From: Flavobacterium sp. LC2016-01
Lineage (GTDB): Bacteria > Bacteroidota > Bacteroidia > Flavobacteriales > Flavobacteriaceae
Direction: 5' to 3'
Assembly (NCBI RefSeq): GCF_009711135.1
Contig: NZ_WMIC01000001.1
Span: 868,001 to 932,000, forward strand
DNA: 64,000 nucleotides
The position numbers and the translations under genes were made by a program. Below the pieces are notes generated by a model. The model was not told the origin of the DNA, did not search any database, and was given only the letters and a program-made list of their open reading frames with translations. Positions within the stretch are counted from its first letter, which is position 1. Each line of letters starts with the position of its first letter. Shown one piece after another: positions 16,414 to 26,016 of the stretch.

Positions 16414-19254
16414 ATGGCAACGAAAAAATTAATCAAAAATGATGATTCATTTGACGGAAAACGACAATTAAATCATAATGCACTTCCTCTTGTATTAAAG
16501 GAGGGTTCAGTACTGAAATCGGTAATCGACTATTTGCATGATAATGCAGCATATTATAATCTAAGCAAAGACGATCTTGAAAAAATGCCTCTTCAGTTGG
16601 AAGAGAGAATTATAGAAGAAAAATCTTCTTTCAGACTTGAGGCTCAAAAAGACACAAGTGATGTTGTTACTTATGTTTTTGTACAGACCTACTTTGGATT
16701 ACCGGTATGGGAGGCAGGAGTCGCAGTTACTGTTAATAAAAAAAGAGAAAGCATTTTAAGCTCCATCTCTTCTGCTTATGATGAAATTGAAGTAGCGAAT
16801 GTAAATAAAGCTGCTTTGTCAAAAAAAACAGAGTTAGGTTTTCTTCATAAATCTCTGGGGATTGAAGCTGAAGTAAGAGAGAAAAAAAGAGAAGTAAAAA
16901 TTGAAAGCGAAAGGCTGCTTGTATATAAATATGAAGAAAAAAAGAGAACTATTGTTCCTTTGCGTCATGAAAAAACAGAAAAAGATAATTTTGAAAATGA
17001 TGGTGAATTTATTTTGCCTTTGCCTCCAGTTCCAGATTCAATAAAAGATGGTAATTTTTATGTAGTAAAAGAAATAATTTTTGATTTTCCTATTGTAGTC
17101 AATGCTTCACTGATTTGGCGTGCATTTATTGAATTGCAAACCGGGGCAGTTTTGTTTTTGCGTGCTTTTGGAAGTAATGCTACTGCGATGGTTTTTGATA
17201 GAGATCCTATTACTAAAGGCAGTGGACTAGTTCCATCCTCTTCAGATGCTTTACTAACCGGAATAAGAGATAGTGTAACACTTAGTAATCTGAATGCACC
17301 TTCATCAGGTGGAGTACAATCTTTGGCAGGAAGTTTAGTAAGCATTCAGGAAGTCGAGTCTCCTACAATTGCCGCACCAACAACAAATTCGCCATATTCA
17401 TTTGCCTACAATGCCCGCACCGATAATTTTGCTGCAGTAAATGTTTATCATCATTGTAATGGTTTTTTACAGCTTATTCTTGATATGGGTTTTGGAATGT
17501 CCTATTTTAATGGGACTGCTTTTCCTGTTCCTTGTGATCAAAAGGCATTTAGTTATGGCACTGTAAATGGTTATTGCCTTGGAAACAGCACAGGAATCAC
17601 TTCCGTAAATTTTGCTTTGGCAGATAATAATACTGCAAGTCCATTAAGTATAGCTGCCGATAAACGAGTGGTTCTTCACGAAATTGGAGGACATGGTGTT
17701 TTATATTGTCATGTTGGAAGTGCAAATTTCGGTTTCTCGCATAGCGCAGGAGACAGTATTGCGGCAATATTAAGTGATCCGGGTTCTTTAGCTCCTGATC
17801 GTTTTGAAACATTTCCTTTCACTTTCTTGTCTTTGCCTGCAACTTCACGTAGGTTTCACAACCGTACTCCTGCCTCAGGCTGGGGTTGGGCAGGCAGTAT
17901 TGCATTAAATCCTTTTAGCTCTTCAGACCCAGGTGGATATAATAACGAACAAATTTTATCTACCACACTTTTTCGTTTGTATCGCAGTATGGGTGGCGAT
18001 TCTGCTGATTTAAATACGCAACGTTTTGCATCCCGTTTTGCCGTTTACCTGATATTAAAAGCAATCGGTACTTTGACTACAACTACAAATCCGGCTACAG
18101 CACGTGCATTTGAACTTGCCATGGAGAATGGTGACGCAGCAGACTGGAATTCACAAAGTCCACTAGAAACTCATGCGGGAGGTGCATACATGAAAGTTAT
18201 TCGTTGGGCGTTCGAAAAACAAGGAGCTTTTCAACTTGCAGGAACAGCAACTCCAAATAACAATGCAGGAAATCCACCTCCGGTTGATGTATACATTAAT
18301 GACGGAAGAAATGGAGAGTATGACTATCAGCCAAACCATTGGAGCTGTCAGGATATTTGGAATCGTACAACAATAGGTGATGGAGGGGGCGTACATGAGG
18401 AGCCTATAATGGGACAGACAAATTATGCTTATGTAAGAATCAAAAACAGAGGTTATCAAGCCGCTACAGGAATTATTGTTAAGGGCTATCATTGTAATCC
18501 CGGTGTTGGTCTGGAATTTCCAAATGATTGGATAGCAATGACAACGCCTCAATTAAGTGCTTCTAATTTAGCTGCGAATGACAATGTTGGTGAAATTGTG
18601 GGACCATTTGAATGGGAACCTTCACAAATAGGACATGAATGTATGTTCTTTACTGTTTCGGCAACAGGCGATCCATGTAATACTGATGGACGTGTCACTG
18701 GGCCAATTCCTGAGTGGCGCCTTGTGCCTCATGATAATAATATAGGGCAACGTAATGTAGCACCAGTTGCATCAACCTCAGAAGGCTTAAAAGCATCATT
18801 TGAAAATCGTCCTTTTTGGATAAGAAACACTTTTGATCGTAAAGTAAAAGTTGAAATTAATATTAAATTACCGGATATAATTTCGAAAGATAACTGGAAA
18901 CTTAGCATTATCAGTGAAGGAGGACAGTCTTTCTACATGAATGCGGGCGAAAGAAAACAAGTGCGAATGAGAATGACAGCAGGCAATCCGGTCGATCTGA
19001 AGAAGGAAGCGATAAATAAGAATATAGAAATCGTAGTAAAACAAGACGGAATTGTAGTGGGTGGAATGAATTATTATATTGATCCGTTGATGGAATTTCC
19101 ATCACATCAAATTGATAATGAATCGACCAATTGCTTCAAAACAGCCAATTCATTAATAAAATGTCTTGATTTGCCAAACACCAAAATTAAATCAATTACT
19201 GTTCGTAAAATTAATATTGATATTACTTTTGATAATGAAAATTGTGATTGTTAA
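16414..19254 (+). CDS. Large metallopeptidase-like protein with HExxGH motif and CARDB-like domain
   Basis: A 946-aa protein without a recognisable signal peptide (start chosen at ATG 16414 after an A-rich leader; ATG 16384 is in frame). Residues about 40-260 resemble a protease propeptide of the fungalysin/thermolysin type. The putative zinc site is HEIGGHG at 422-428 (Glu423), followed by FSHSAGDSIAAILSD (His443, Asp447). The motif has one residue more than the standard HExxH; the spacing HExxGH is otherwise known from family M49. Residues about 620-770 form a CARDB-like beta-sandwich (VYIND..., YVRIKNRGYQAATG) and the C-terminus is a further beta domain ending in CDC. It stands alone between two copies of one terminator. 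The function is uncharacterised; proteolysis is inferred. Confidence 0.6.
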   Translation: MATKKLIKNDDSFDGKRQLNHNALPLVLKEGSVLKSVIDYLHDNAAYYNLSKDDLEKMPLQLEERIIEEKSSFRLEAQKDTSDVVTYVFVQTYFGLPVWEAGVAVTVNKKRESILSSISSAYDEIEVANVNKAALSKKTELGFLHKSLGIEAEVREKKREVKIESERLLVYKYEEKKRTIVPLRHEKTEKDNFENDGEFILPLPPVPDSIKDGNFYVVKEIIFDFPIVVNASLIWRAFIELQTGAVLFLRAFGSNATAMVFDRDPITKGSGLVPSSSDALLTGIRDSVTLSNLNAPSSGGVQSLAGSLVSIQEVESPTIAAPTTNSPYSFAYNARTDNFAAVNVYHHCNGFLQLILDMGFGMSYFNGTAFPVPCDQKAFSYGTVNGYCLGNSTGITSVNFALADNNTASPLSIAADKRVVLHEIGGHGVLYCHVGSANFGFSHSAGDSIAAILSDPGSLAPDRFETFPFTFLSLPATSRRFHNRTPASGWGWAGSIALNPFSSSDPGGYNNEQILSTTLFRLYRSMGGDSADLNTQRFASRFAVYLILKAIGTLTTTTNPATARAFELAMENGDAADWNSQSPLETHAGGAYMKVIRWAFEKQGAFQLAGTATPNNNAGNPPPVDVYINDGRNGEYDYQPNHWSCQDIWNRTTIGDGGGVHEEPIMGQTNYAYVRIKNRGYQAATGIIVKGYHCNPGVGLEFPNDWIAMTTPQLSASNLAANDNVGEIVGPFEWEPSQIGHECMFFTVSATGDPCNTDGRVTGPIPEWRLVPHDNNIGQRNVAPVASTSEGLKASFENRPFWIRNTFDRKVKVEINIKLPDIISKDNWKLSIISEGGQSFYMNAGERKQVRMRMTAGNPVDLKKEAINKNIEIVVKQDGIVVGGMNYYIDPLMEFPSHQIDNESTNCFKTANSLIKCLDLPNTKIKSITVRKINIDITFDNENCDC

Positions 19255-19274
19255 TACACGATTTAACTATAATA

Positions 19275-19304
19275 AAAACGCCTCAAGAAATTGAGGCGTT
19301 TTTT
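19275..19304. terminator. Palindromic terminator, copy 2 (bidirectional)
   Basis: AAAACGCCTCAA - GAAA - TTGAGGCGTTTT has the same stem as at 16088-16120, with the loop in reverse-complement orientation. It serves the peptidase gene on the plus strand and the DUF3861 gene on the minus strand. Confidence 0.88.
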
Positions 19305-19305
19305 A

Positions 19306-19599
19306 TTACATACTTTTCAGTTTCTTCATAAAAACCGGAAAAACTTCGTTTAGCTCCTCAAACAAAGGATTTTTGCGGTGTTTCAGTTTGATTTCACTGA
19401 ATAATTTTAATCCGAGTGCAAACTGAGTTGCTTCAGACGGATCATCAAATAAGTTTTTGTCTTTGATTCTTTGAATGATACTAAAAATCTCATCGTGATT
19501 AGAAAATTCGATTCCGAGTTCTTTTGCAGGTTCAGTTTCTCCGTTTGCGTATTCTTTTAAGCTTAATGTTAAGTAATATTTGTTTGATCTTTTTTCCAT
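19306..19599 (-). CDS. DUF3861-family protein
   Basis: A 97-aa cytoplasmic protein. The pattern YYLTLSLKEYANGE, EFSNHDEIFSIIQRI and LGLKLFSEIKLKHRKNPLFEEL matches the DUF3861 family, whose function is unknown. It lies 19 bp downstream of the LytTR response regulator on the same strand and may be part of that operon. Confidence 0.75.
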   Translation of the reverse strand: MEKRSNKYYLTLSLKEYANGETEPAKELGIEFSNHDEIFSIIQRIKDKNLFDDPSEATQFALGLKLFSEIKLKHRKNPLFEELNEVFPVFMKKLKSM

Positions 19600-19618
19600 A
19601 ATAATTTAAAAATCTATT

Positions 19619-20350
19619 TTATTTTAACCATTTGTCAACGATGGTTTTAAAGGGTTCTTTATATTGTTCTCCAACGGAAATTTCGGTTTTTCCGATAAAG
19701 ACAGAATGCTTGCTGATGGCGCTTATTTTGTCAAGCGACACAATAAACGAACGATGAATTCGCATAAATTTTGCTGAAGGCAGTTTTTCTTCTAAAGCTT
19801 TTAATGAAATTAAAGAAAGCACTGTCTTTTGCGAATCATCGACATGAACTTTTACATAATCCTTCAGACTTTCGATATATGAAATATCCTTCAGCGAAAT
19901 TCGGACCCAATTATATTCTACTTTCAGAAAAATAAATTCATCATCGGCGGTAATGGGTTGAAAGTTATTTGAATTTTCTTCTGTTATCTGCAAAACTTTA
20001 TTGGCAGCGCGTAGAAATTCTTCATAACTAAAAGGCTTTAAAAGATAATCAACGGCATTTACTTTATAACCTTCAATCGCATAATGATTATAGGCCGTTG
20101 TAAAGACTATTTTAGGCATTAATCCTGGGGTATCCTGCAAAAGTCTGGCCAGTTCCATGCCTGTAAGATTGGGCATATTGATGTCCAGAAAGACGATATC
20201 GGGCTGTTTTTCTCTAATTAATCCCATTGCTTCAACAGCATTATCACAGCTTGCCGTCAATTCCAAAAAAGGAGTCTGCTCAATAAAGGTTTCCACAAGT
20301 TTTAATGCTAGTGGCTCATCGTCAACTGCTATACATTTTAATATCATCAT
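19619..20350 (-). CDS. LytTR-family response regulator
   Basis: A 243-aa two-component regulator. Residues 1-120 are the receiver domain with the acidic pocket Asp10-Asp11, phosphoacceptor Asp56 (VFLDINMPNLTG), Thr at FTTAYN and Lys in YLLKPFSYEEF. Residues about 140-243 are a LytTR DNA-binding domain (FLKVEYNWVRISLKDISYIES, HRSFIVSLDKISAI). Its ATG overlaps the TAA of the kinase gene by one base, giving tight translational coupling. LytTR proteins bind pairs of short direct repeats spaced 21 bp apart; such a pair lies upstream of the divergent efflux operon, the likely target. Confidence 0.92.
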   Translation of the reverse strand: MMILKCIAVDDEPLALKLVETFIEQTPFLELTASCDNAVEAMGLIREKQPDIVFLDINMPNLTGMELARLLQDTPGLMPKIVFTTAYNHYAIEGYKVNAVDYLLKPFSYEEFLRAANKVLQITEENSNNFQPITADDEFIFLKVEYNWVRISLKDISYIESLKDYVKVHVDDSQKTVLSLISLKALEEKLPSAKFMRIHRSFIVSLDKISAISKHSVFIGKTEISVGEQYKEPFKTIVDKWLK

Positions 20351-21393
20351 TATTCTAAATTTAGCTGCAGTTTTACATTATATTTTCCATTTGAAGCAAC
20401 GCCGGCTTTTAAAGTATGTTTGTTTGGATAAATCAAATGAAGTCTTCTTTTCGTATTGGTTAAGCCAATACCGCCTTCGCTAGAGGTTCCAGATTTTTCA
20501 AAATACGTATTTTCTACTTCAAATTCAAGATTGCTCCCATTTTGCAAAAGCTTAATGTAGATTTCACTTTTGTCTGTTGCATGAATTCCATGTTTAAATG
20601 CATTTTCAACCAGAGGAAGCAGCAACATTGGAACAATTGGATAATCTTGCAATTTTTCGGGTATATCAGTTACAATTGTCAATTTGCTGTTGGCACGAAG
20701 TTTCATAAGCGCTATGAAATCTTTCATAAATTCGGCTTCCTTCAGCAAAGTCGTTGTTTCTTCGGTGCTGTAAAGCAGGTAGCGCATCATTCGGCTTAAA
20801 GTATGAAGTGCATTTCTGGAATCCTCAATATCTGTATAAGTAAGCGAATATATACTGTTTAACGAATTGAAAAAAAAGTGCGGATTAATTTGAGCCTTCA
20901 GCATTGCTAATTCGGCCATGGTTTTATCCTGTTCCAATTTTTGTTTGTGCTGCGCTGCCTTTTGCCAATATTGCAGCATTGCCCAGCTGGTGCTGATTCC
21001 TAAAACTAATAAAGTAAGTGTAAGAACATAATTGTCAAAATAGGGGTTTTTGTATTTTTTGAAACCTAAAACTAAGCTGATTTTATTATGAAGATCAGTT
21101 TCTGAAGTATATAAAAAAGCGATAAACTGCATCGCAACAATGGCAAGAAAAGCCCAAATCAAAAACGGCGAAGTATTGTCTTTAATAATGGTTTTTGGCA
21201 CTATGATTTTTGCATTAGTATAAAAAATAACAATCAGCAAAAACAATACAATCATCTGCCAAAGCCAAAAAGCATCTGGAAGAACAACATTCCAAGTTAA
21301 AGGAATGTAAAACAGCATGATAAAGCCCAGCGATAACCACCCGAGAATGTGCAGTCCGGTAAATAAATAGGGTCTGTAGATGTTTGAAGCCAT
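20350..21393 (-). CDS. LytS-type sensor histidine kinase
   Basis: A 347-aa membrane kinase. The start is the ATG at 21393 (MASNIYRPYLF); an upstream in-frame TTG adds a leader without function. Four membrane helices occupy about residues 8-140, then a coiled-coil stretch (KAAQHKQKLEQDKTMAELAMLKAQINPHFFFN), with the phosphoacceptor His in the NPHF motif of the His_kinase family. A HATPase domain follows (PMLLLPLVENAFKHG; GGIGLTN). There is no extracellular sensor domain, as is usual for this class, so the signal is probably sensed in or at the membrane. It is transcribed ahead of its response regulator and divergently from the RND efflux genes. Confidence 0.9.
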   Translation of the reverse strand: MASNIYRPYLFTGLHILGWLSLGFIMLFYIPLTWNVVLPDAFWLWQMIVLFLLIVIFYTNAKIIVPKTIIKDNTSPFLIWAFLAIVAMQFIAFLYTSETDLHNKISLVLGFKKYKNPYFDNYVLTLTLLVLGISTSWAMLQYWQKAAQHKQKLEQDKTMAELAMLKAQINPHFFFNSLNSIYSLTYTDIEDSRNALHTLSRMMRYLLYSTEETTTLLKEAEFMKDFIALMKLRANSKLTIVTDIPEKLQDYPIVPMLLLPLVENAFKHGIHATDKSEIYIKLLQNGSNLEFEVENTYFEKSGTSSEGGIGLTNTKRRLHLIYPNKHTLKAGVASNGKYNVKLQLNLE

Positions 21394-21564
21394 TATAAGT
21401 TGTGATTTTTTAAAGACAATATTACATTTTATTTGAATACGATTTGGAACCAATCGCCCAAAATAACATTACAGCCATCAGAAACCATTTTTTAGCCGAC
21501 GAGCTTGTAAATTAAACGCTTGTTTAATTTTAAAAAAAATCCGTCGGGTGTCAGGCTGTCTCTA

Positions 21565-21594
21565 TCGATTGTGTTTTGCTGTTCGTCTATTGTG
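21565..21594 (+). promoter_or_regulatory. Candidate LytTR operator: two 9-bp direct repeats with 21-bp periodicity
   Basis: TCGATTGTG at 21565-21573 and TCTATTGTG at 21586-21594 differ at one base and are offset by exactly 21 bp, two helical turns, the arrangement known for LytTR-domain regulators. The pair lies 67-96 bp before the efflux operon start, just upstream of a weak promoter (TTCCTTTG, 21619-21626), and between that operon and the divergent LytTR two-component genes. Confidence 0.55.
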
Positions 21595-21660
21595 AAATTT
21601 TTGCATGCCCTATTTTAGTTCCTTTGCTTATTAATAAATAGATAATTACACATTTTCACG

Positions 21661-22824
21661 ATGAATAAGCAATCATTTTTAAGCATTTTCGCAGCCTCAA
21701 TTATCATCGCTTCTTGCGGTAATAAAAATGACAAATCGGCTCAGGCCGGAGCTGCGCCACAGGTTAAGGAGTATAAAACGCTGACATTGCAGCCAGAGTC
21801 TGCAACATTATACAGCGATTATCCTGCCAGTATTCAAGGACAGCAAAATATTGAAATACGTCCAAGAGTTGAAGGTTATATTGATAAGATTTTTGTAGAT
21901 GAAGGCGCTGTAGTAAAAACGGGACAGCCATTGTTTAAAATTAGTGCTCCGGAATATGAACAGCAGGTTCGCACCGCAAGTGCCAGTATTAAAAGTGCTC
22001 AGGCAGAGGTAAGCGCAGCAAAACTGGCGGTTAATAAAGTGAGACCTTTAGTGGAAAAAGGAATTATCAGTAAATACGATTTAGAATCAGCACAATATAC
22101 TTATGAATCGGCTATGGCAACTTTGGCGCAGGCGAATGCAGCTTTAGTAAATGCTAAAACTAATTTAGGTTATACAACCGTAACAAGTCCGGTGAATGGA
22201 GTTGTTGGGTCAATTCCGTTTCGTTTAGGAAGTTTGGTAAGTTCAAATACCGCAGATCCTTTAACCACGGTTTCGAGCATCGGAAATGTTTATGCTTATT
22301 TTGCTATTAATGAAAAAAAGCTTTTAGATTTTACGGAGAGCAAAACGCCGGGTACAACATTGGCACAAAAAATCCAAAATATGCCTGCAGTTTCATTAGT
22401 GCTTTCGGATGGTTCTCCTTACTCAGAAAAAGGCCGAGTGGAAACCGTAAATGGATTGATTAATACTGAAACGGGTTCGGTTACTTTCAGAGCACGTTTT
22501 GCAAATCCAAAGAGTATTATCAGAAGCGGAAGCAGTACCACTGTTCGTATTCCGAACGAAGTAAAAGAAGCTTTAATTATTCCGCAGAGCGCAACGTATG
22601 AACTTCAGGATAAAATATTTGCGGTTACTGTTGGAAAAGATGGTAAAACAAAAAGTACCAATATTACGATTTTAGACAACAGCGCAGGAAATTATTATGT
22701 GGTAACAAGCGGTTTGCAGGCTGGAGATCAAATTGTTCTTGAAGGAGTGGCAACATTGAAAGACGGAACAGAAATTAAGAGCCAAAATCAATCTTCAGAT
22801 AAAGTTTACGCCGATTTAAAATAA
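21661..22824 (+). CDS. RND efflux periplasmic adaptor (membrane fusion protein)
   Basis: A 387-aa lipoprotein (IIASCG) of the AcrA/MexA class. It links the inner-membrane pump to the outer-membrane channel. Domain order: barrel-sandwich hybrid half IEIRPRVEGYIDKIFVDEGAVVKTGQPLF (about 60-90), alpha-helical hairpin (about 95-165), the second lipoyl half LGYTTVTSPVNGVVGSIPFRLG, then beta-barrel and membrane-proximal domains. It is the first gene of a three-gene efflux operon (6-bp gap to the pump). Confidence 0.93.
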   Translation: MNKQSFLSIFAASIIIASCGNKNDKSAQAGAAPQVKEYKTLTLQPESATLYSDYPASIQGQQNIEIRPRVEGYIDKIFVDEGAVVKTGQPLFKISAPEYEQQVRTASASIKSAQAEVSAAKLAVNKVRPLVEKGIISKYDLESAQYTYESAMATLAQANAALVNAKTNLGYTTVTSPVNGVVGSIPFRLGSLVSSNTADPLTTVSSIGNVYAYFAINEKKLLDFTESKTPGTTLAQKIQNMPAVSLVLSDGSPYSEKGRVETVNGLINTETGSVTFRARFANPKSIIRSGSSTTVRIPNEVKEALIIPQSATYELQDKIFAVTVGKDGKTKSTNITILDNSAGNYYVVTSGLQAGDQIVLEGVATLKDGTEIKSQNQSSDKVYADLK

Positions 22825-22830
22825 AAACAC

Positions 22831-25800
22831 ATGTTTAAAAAATTTATACAACGACCTGTACTCTCAACAGTAATATCTGTTATTATTGTTATTTTGGGTG
22901 TTTTAGGATTAATTGAGCTGCCTATTTCTCAATATCCAGATATTGCCCCGCCAACCGTAAATGTTTCGGCTAGTTATACAGGTGCCAATGCCGATGTGGT
23001 ACTGAAAAGTATCGTAATTCCATTGGAAGAGCAGATTAATGGTGTAGAAAACATGACGTACATGACTTCTACAGCAACAAACGATGGAAATGCTTCTATT
23101 AAAATTTTCTTTAAAGTAGGGACAAATCCAGATTTAGCAGCGGTAAACGTGCAAAACAGGGTTTCAAGAGCGACAAGTTTATTGCCTGTTGAGGTAACTC
23201 AGGCTGGTGTTACGGTAACTAAAAGTCAGAGCAGTAACTTACTGATTTTCTCTTTATACAGTGATGATAAAGCTTACGATCAGACCTTTCTTCAAAATTA
23301 TGCGAAGATCAATTTGGTGCCGCAGATTCAACGTGTTGTTGGAGTAGGAGATGTAACCGTTTTTGGTGCAAAAGATTATTCGATGAGAATCTGGCTGAAA
23401 CCAGATGTAATGCAGCAATATAAATTGATTCCGAGTGATATTTCAGCCGCTTTGGCAGAGCAGAATATCGAAGCGGCGCCAGGTAAATTTGGTGAAAACG
23501 GAAATCAGGCGTTTCAATATGTAATTAAATACAAAGGACGTTTAACGAGCGCTCAGGAATTTGAAAATATAATTATAAAAGCTGTTGGGAACGGACAAAT
23601 GCTTCGACTTAAAGATGTTGCTAAAGTAGAATTAGGATCTTTAAGTTATTCGTCAACAATTAAAACAAATGGTGTCGAATCGGCAGCAATGGCGATAAGC
23701 CAGACTCCGGGTTCAAATGCGCGTGATGTAATTATCAATTCTAAAAAGTTAATTGAAGAAGCAGCAAAGAGTTTCCCAAAAGGAATGAAATATACCATCA
23801 TGGTAGATGTCAATGAGAATTTGGATGCCTCGATCGAGAAAGTAATTCATACGTTGATTGAAGCTTTTATATTGGTTTTTATCGTAGTATTTATTTTTCT
23901 TCAAGATTTTAGATCGACTTTAATTCCGGCGATTGCGGTTCCGGTTGCGATTGTGGGAACGTTCTTCTTCCTGAATTTATTCGGATTTACGATCAACTTA
24001 TTGACGCTTTTTGCGATGGTTCTCGCCATTGGTATTGTCGTCGATGATGCGATTGTGGTTGTCGAGGCCGTTCACGCCAAACTCGATCACGGGTATAAAT
24101 CGGCTAAAAAAGCGACGATTCATGCGATGAACGAGATTTCTGGAGCGATTATTTCGATTACTCTGGTAATGGCAGCGGTATTTATTCCTGTAACTTTCAT
24201 CAATGGATCAACAGGGGTTTTCTACAAGCAATTTGGTATTACACTGGCTGTAGCGATTATTCTTTCGGCTATAAACGCCTTGACGCTGAGCCCAGCTTTG
24301 TGTGCGCTTTTGCTTAAACCGCATGCAGACGATCATAAACATAAAAGCTATTTACAACGTTTTTACACTTCATTTAATGTTGCATTTGATAATGTAACCG
24401 AAAGATACAAACGTTCAGTAAGTTTTCTTTCTGTGAAAAAATGGATTGTGCTGGCGTCGATTTTAATAGCAGGTTTGTCTTTATTTTATATGATGAAAAC
24501 CACGCCATCGGCTTTTGTTCCTTCGGAAGATCAGGGAACTGTTTTTGCCAATATTAGTTTACCGCCATCAGCTTCTATGGAACGTTCTGATATTATTGCG
24601 AAACGAGTAGACAGTATTGCGAAAACCATTCCGGGAGTAAAAAATACGCTTCGAATTGTTGGACAAAACTTTACAGCTGGAGCAGGTAGTGCCTATAGTA
24701 TGGTTATTGTGAAATTGAAACCATGGGACGAACGTGATTTAAGTGTTGATGACGTAATTGGACAGCTTTTTGCTAAAACCAGCGGTATTCGTGAGGCTAA
24801 TATTTTCTTTATTTCACCGCCAACTATTCAAGGTTTTGGACAAAGTGGTGGATTTGAATTCCAATTGCAAGATAAAGGCGGACATACAACGGCCGAATTC
24901 TATAAAGTCAACAATGAGTTTTTAGCAAAATTATCAGAACGTCCAGAAATTCAATACGCTACAACGCCTTTTAATCCAGGTTTCCCTCAATATATGATGG
25001 ATATTAATTTGGCTAAAGCCAAAGATGCCGGAGTTTCTGTAAACACGATTCTGTCAACGATGCAAGGTTATTATGGCGGATTGTATGCTTCGAATTTCAA
25101 TAAATTCGGGAAACAATACCGTGTCATGATTCAGGCTTCTCCAGAATTCCGTACAAATACGGAAGGTTTGAATAAAATTTTCGTTCGTAATAATGCCGGA
25201 AATATGGCGCCAATTACAGAGTTTGTAAATATGACCAGAGTTTTTGGTCCCGAATCAATTTCAAGATTTAATTTATTTACCTCTATTTCGATTACTGGAG
25301 CACCAAAACCGGGTTACAGTTCAGGAGATGCCATTAAAGCCATTCAAGAAGTTGCGGCAGAAAATCTTCCAGCCGGTTATGGATATGAATTTTCAGGTTT
25401 AACACGTGAAGAATTGGCTTCAGGAAGTGAAACGATTTTCATTTTTATTCTTTGTCTGGTATTTGTTTATTTCTTGCTAAGTGCGCAATATGAGAGTTAC
25501 ATTTTGCCATTTGCAGTGTTATTTTCAATTCCATTTGGATTGGCAGGAGCTTATTTGTTCTCGATTATTTTCAAATTGAATAGTAATATCTATTTGCAGA
25601 TTTCCTTAATCATGTTGATTGGATTGCTTGCCAAGAATGGTATTTTGATTGTCGAATTTGCTTTGGACAGAAGACGAAAAGGACTGCCAATTGTTCAAGC
25701 TGCAATTGAAGGAGCTGTAGCGCGTCTGCGACCAATTTTGATGACATCATTCGCCTTTATCCTCGGACTTGTTCCGCTGATGTTTGCATCTGGAGCCGGA

Positions 25801-25998
25801 GCGGTAGGGAATAGATCAATTGGTACAGGAGCTGTTGGAGGAATGCTGATTGGAACCCTTTTAGGAGTTTTTGTGATTCCGGTTCTGTTTATCATTTTCC
25901 AGACCTTACAAGAAAGAGTAAGTGGTCCAGCAAAAGATGGTTATGATGATGAAGACGACGATGAAGAAATTCAGGTTTTAGAAGCTCATAAAGAGTAA
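22831..25998 (+). CDS. RND multidrug efflux pump, HAE1 family
   Basis: A 1055-aa inner-membrane proton-driven pump of the AcrB type. It begins MFKKFIQRPVLSTVIS, a typical first helix, and has twelve helices with two large periplasmic loops. The proton relay is present: GIVVDDAIVVVEAV in TM4 (paired Asp) and a TM10 Lys (LLAKNGILIVEFA). Length is that of a full HAE1 pump. The C-terminal tail is acidic (DDEDDDEE). It should export hydrophobic drugs, bile-like detergents or toxic metabolites together with its adaptor and channel. Confidence 0.95.
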   Translation: MFKKFIQRPVLSTVISVIIVILGVLGLIELPISQYPDIAPPTVNVSASYTGANADVVLKSIVIPLEEQINGVENMTYMTSTATNDGNASIKIFFKVGTNPDLAAVNVQNRVSRATSLLPVEVTQAGVTVTKSQSSNLLIFSLYSDDKAYDQTFLQNYAKINLVPQIQRVVGVGDVTVFGAKDYSMRIWLKPDVMQQYKLIPSDISAALAEQNIEAAPGKFGENGNQAFQYVIKYKGRLTSAQEFENIIIKAVGNGQMLRLKDVAKVELGSLSYSSTIKTNGVESAAMAISQTPGSNARDVIINSKKLIEEAAKSFPKGMKYTIMVDVNENLDASIEKVIHTLIEAFILVFIVVFIFLQDFRSTLIPAIAVPVAIVGTFFFLNLFGFTINLLTLFAMVLAIGIVVDDAIVVVEAVHAKLDHGYKSAKKATIHAMNEISGAIISITLVMAAVFIPVTFINGSTGVFYKQFGITLAVAIILSAINALTLSPALCALLLKPHADDHKHKSYLQRFYTSFNVAFDNVTERYKRSVSFLSVKKWIVLASILIAGLSLFYMMKTTPSAFVPSEDQGTVFANISLPPSASMERSDIIAKRVDSIAKTIPGVKNTLRIVGQNFTAGAGSAYSMVIVKLKPWDERDLSVDDVIGQLFAKTSGIREANIFFISPPTIQGFGQSGGFEFQLQDKGGHTTAEFYKVNNEFLAKLSERPEIQYATTPFNPGFPQYMMDINLAKAKDAGVSVNTILSTMQGYYGGLYASNFNKFGKQYRVMIQASPEFRTNTEGLNKIFVRNNAGNMAPITEFVNMTRVFGPESISRFNLFTSISITGAPKPGYSSGDAIKAIQEVAAENLPAGYGYEFSGLTREELASGSETIFIFILCLVFVYFLLSAQYESYILPFAVLFSIPFGLAGAYLFSIIFKLNSNIYLQISLIMLIGLLAKNGILIVEFALDRRRKGLPIVQAAIEGAVARLRPILMTSFAFILGLVPLMFASGAGAVGNRSIGTGAVGGMLIGTLLGVFVIPVLFIIFQTLQERVSGPAKDGYDDEDDDEEIQVLEAHKE

Positions 25999-26016
25999 AA
26001 TTTAATTAAAAAAGAA

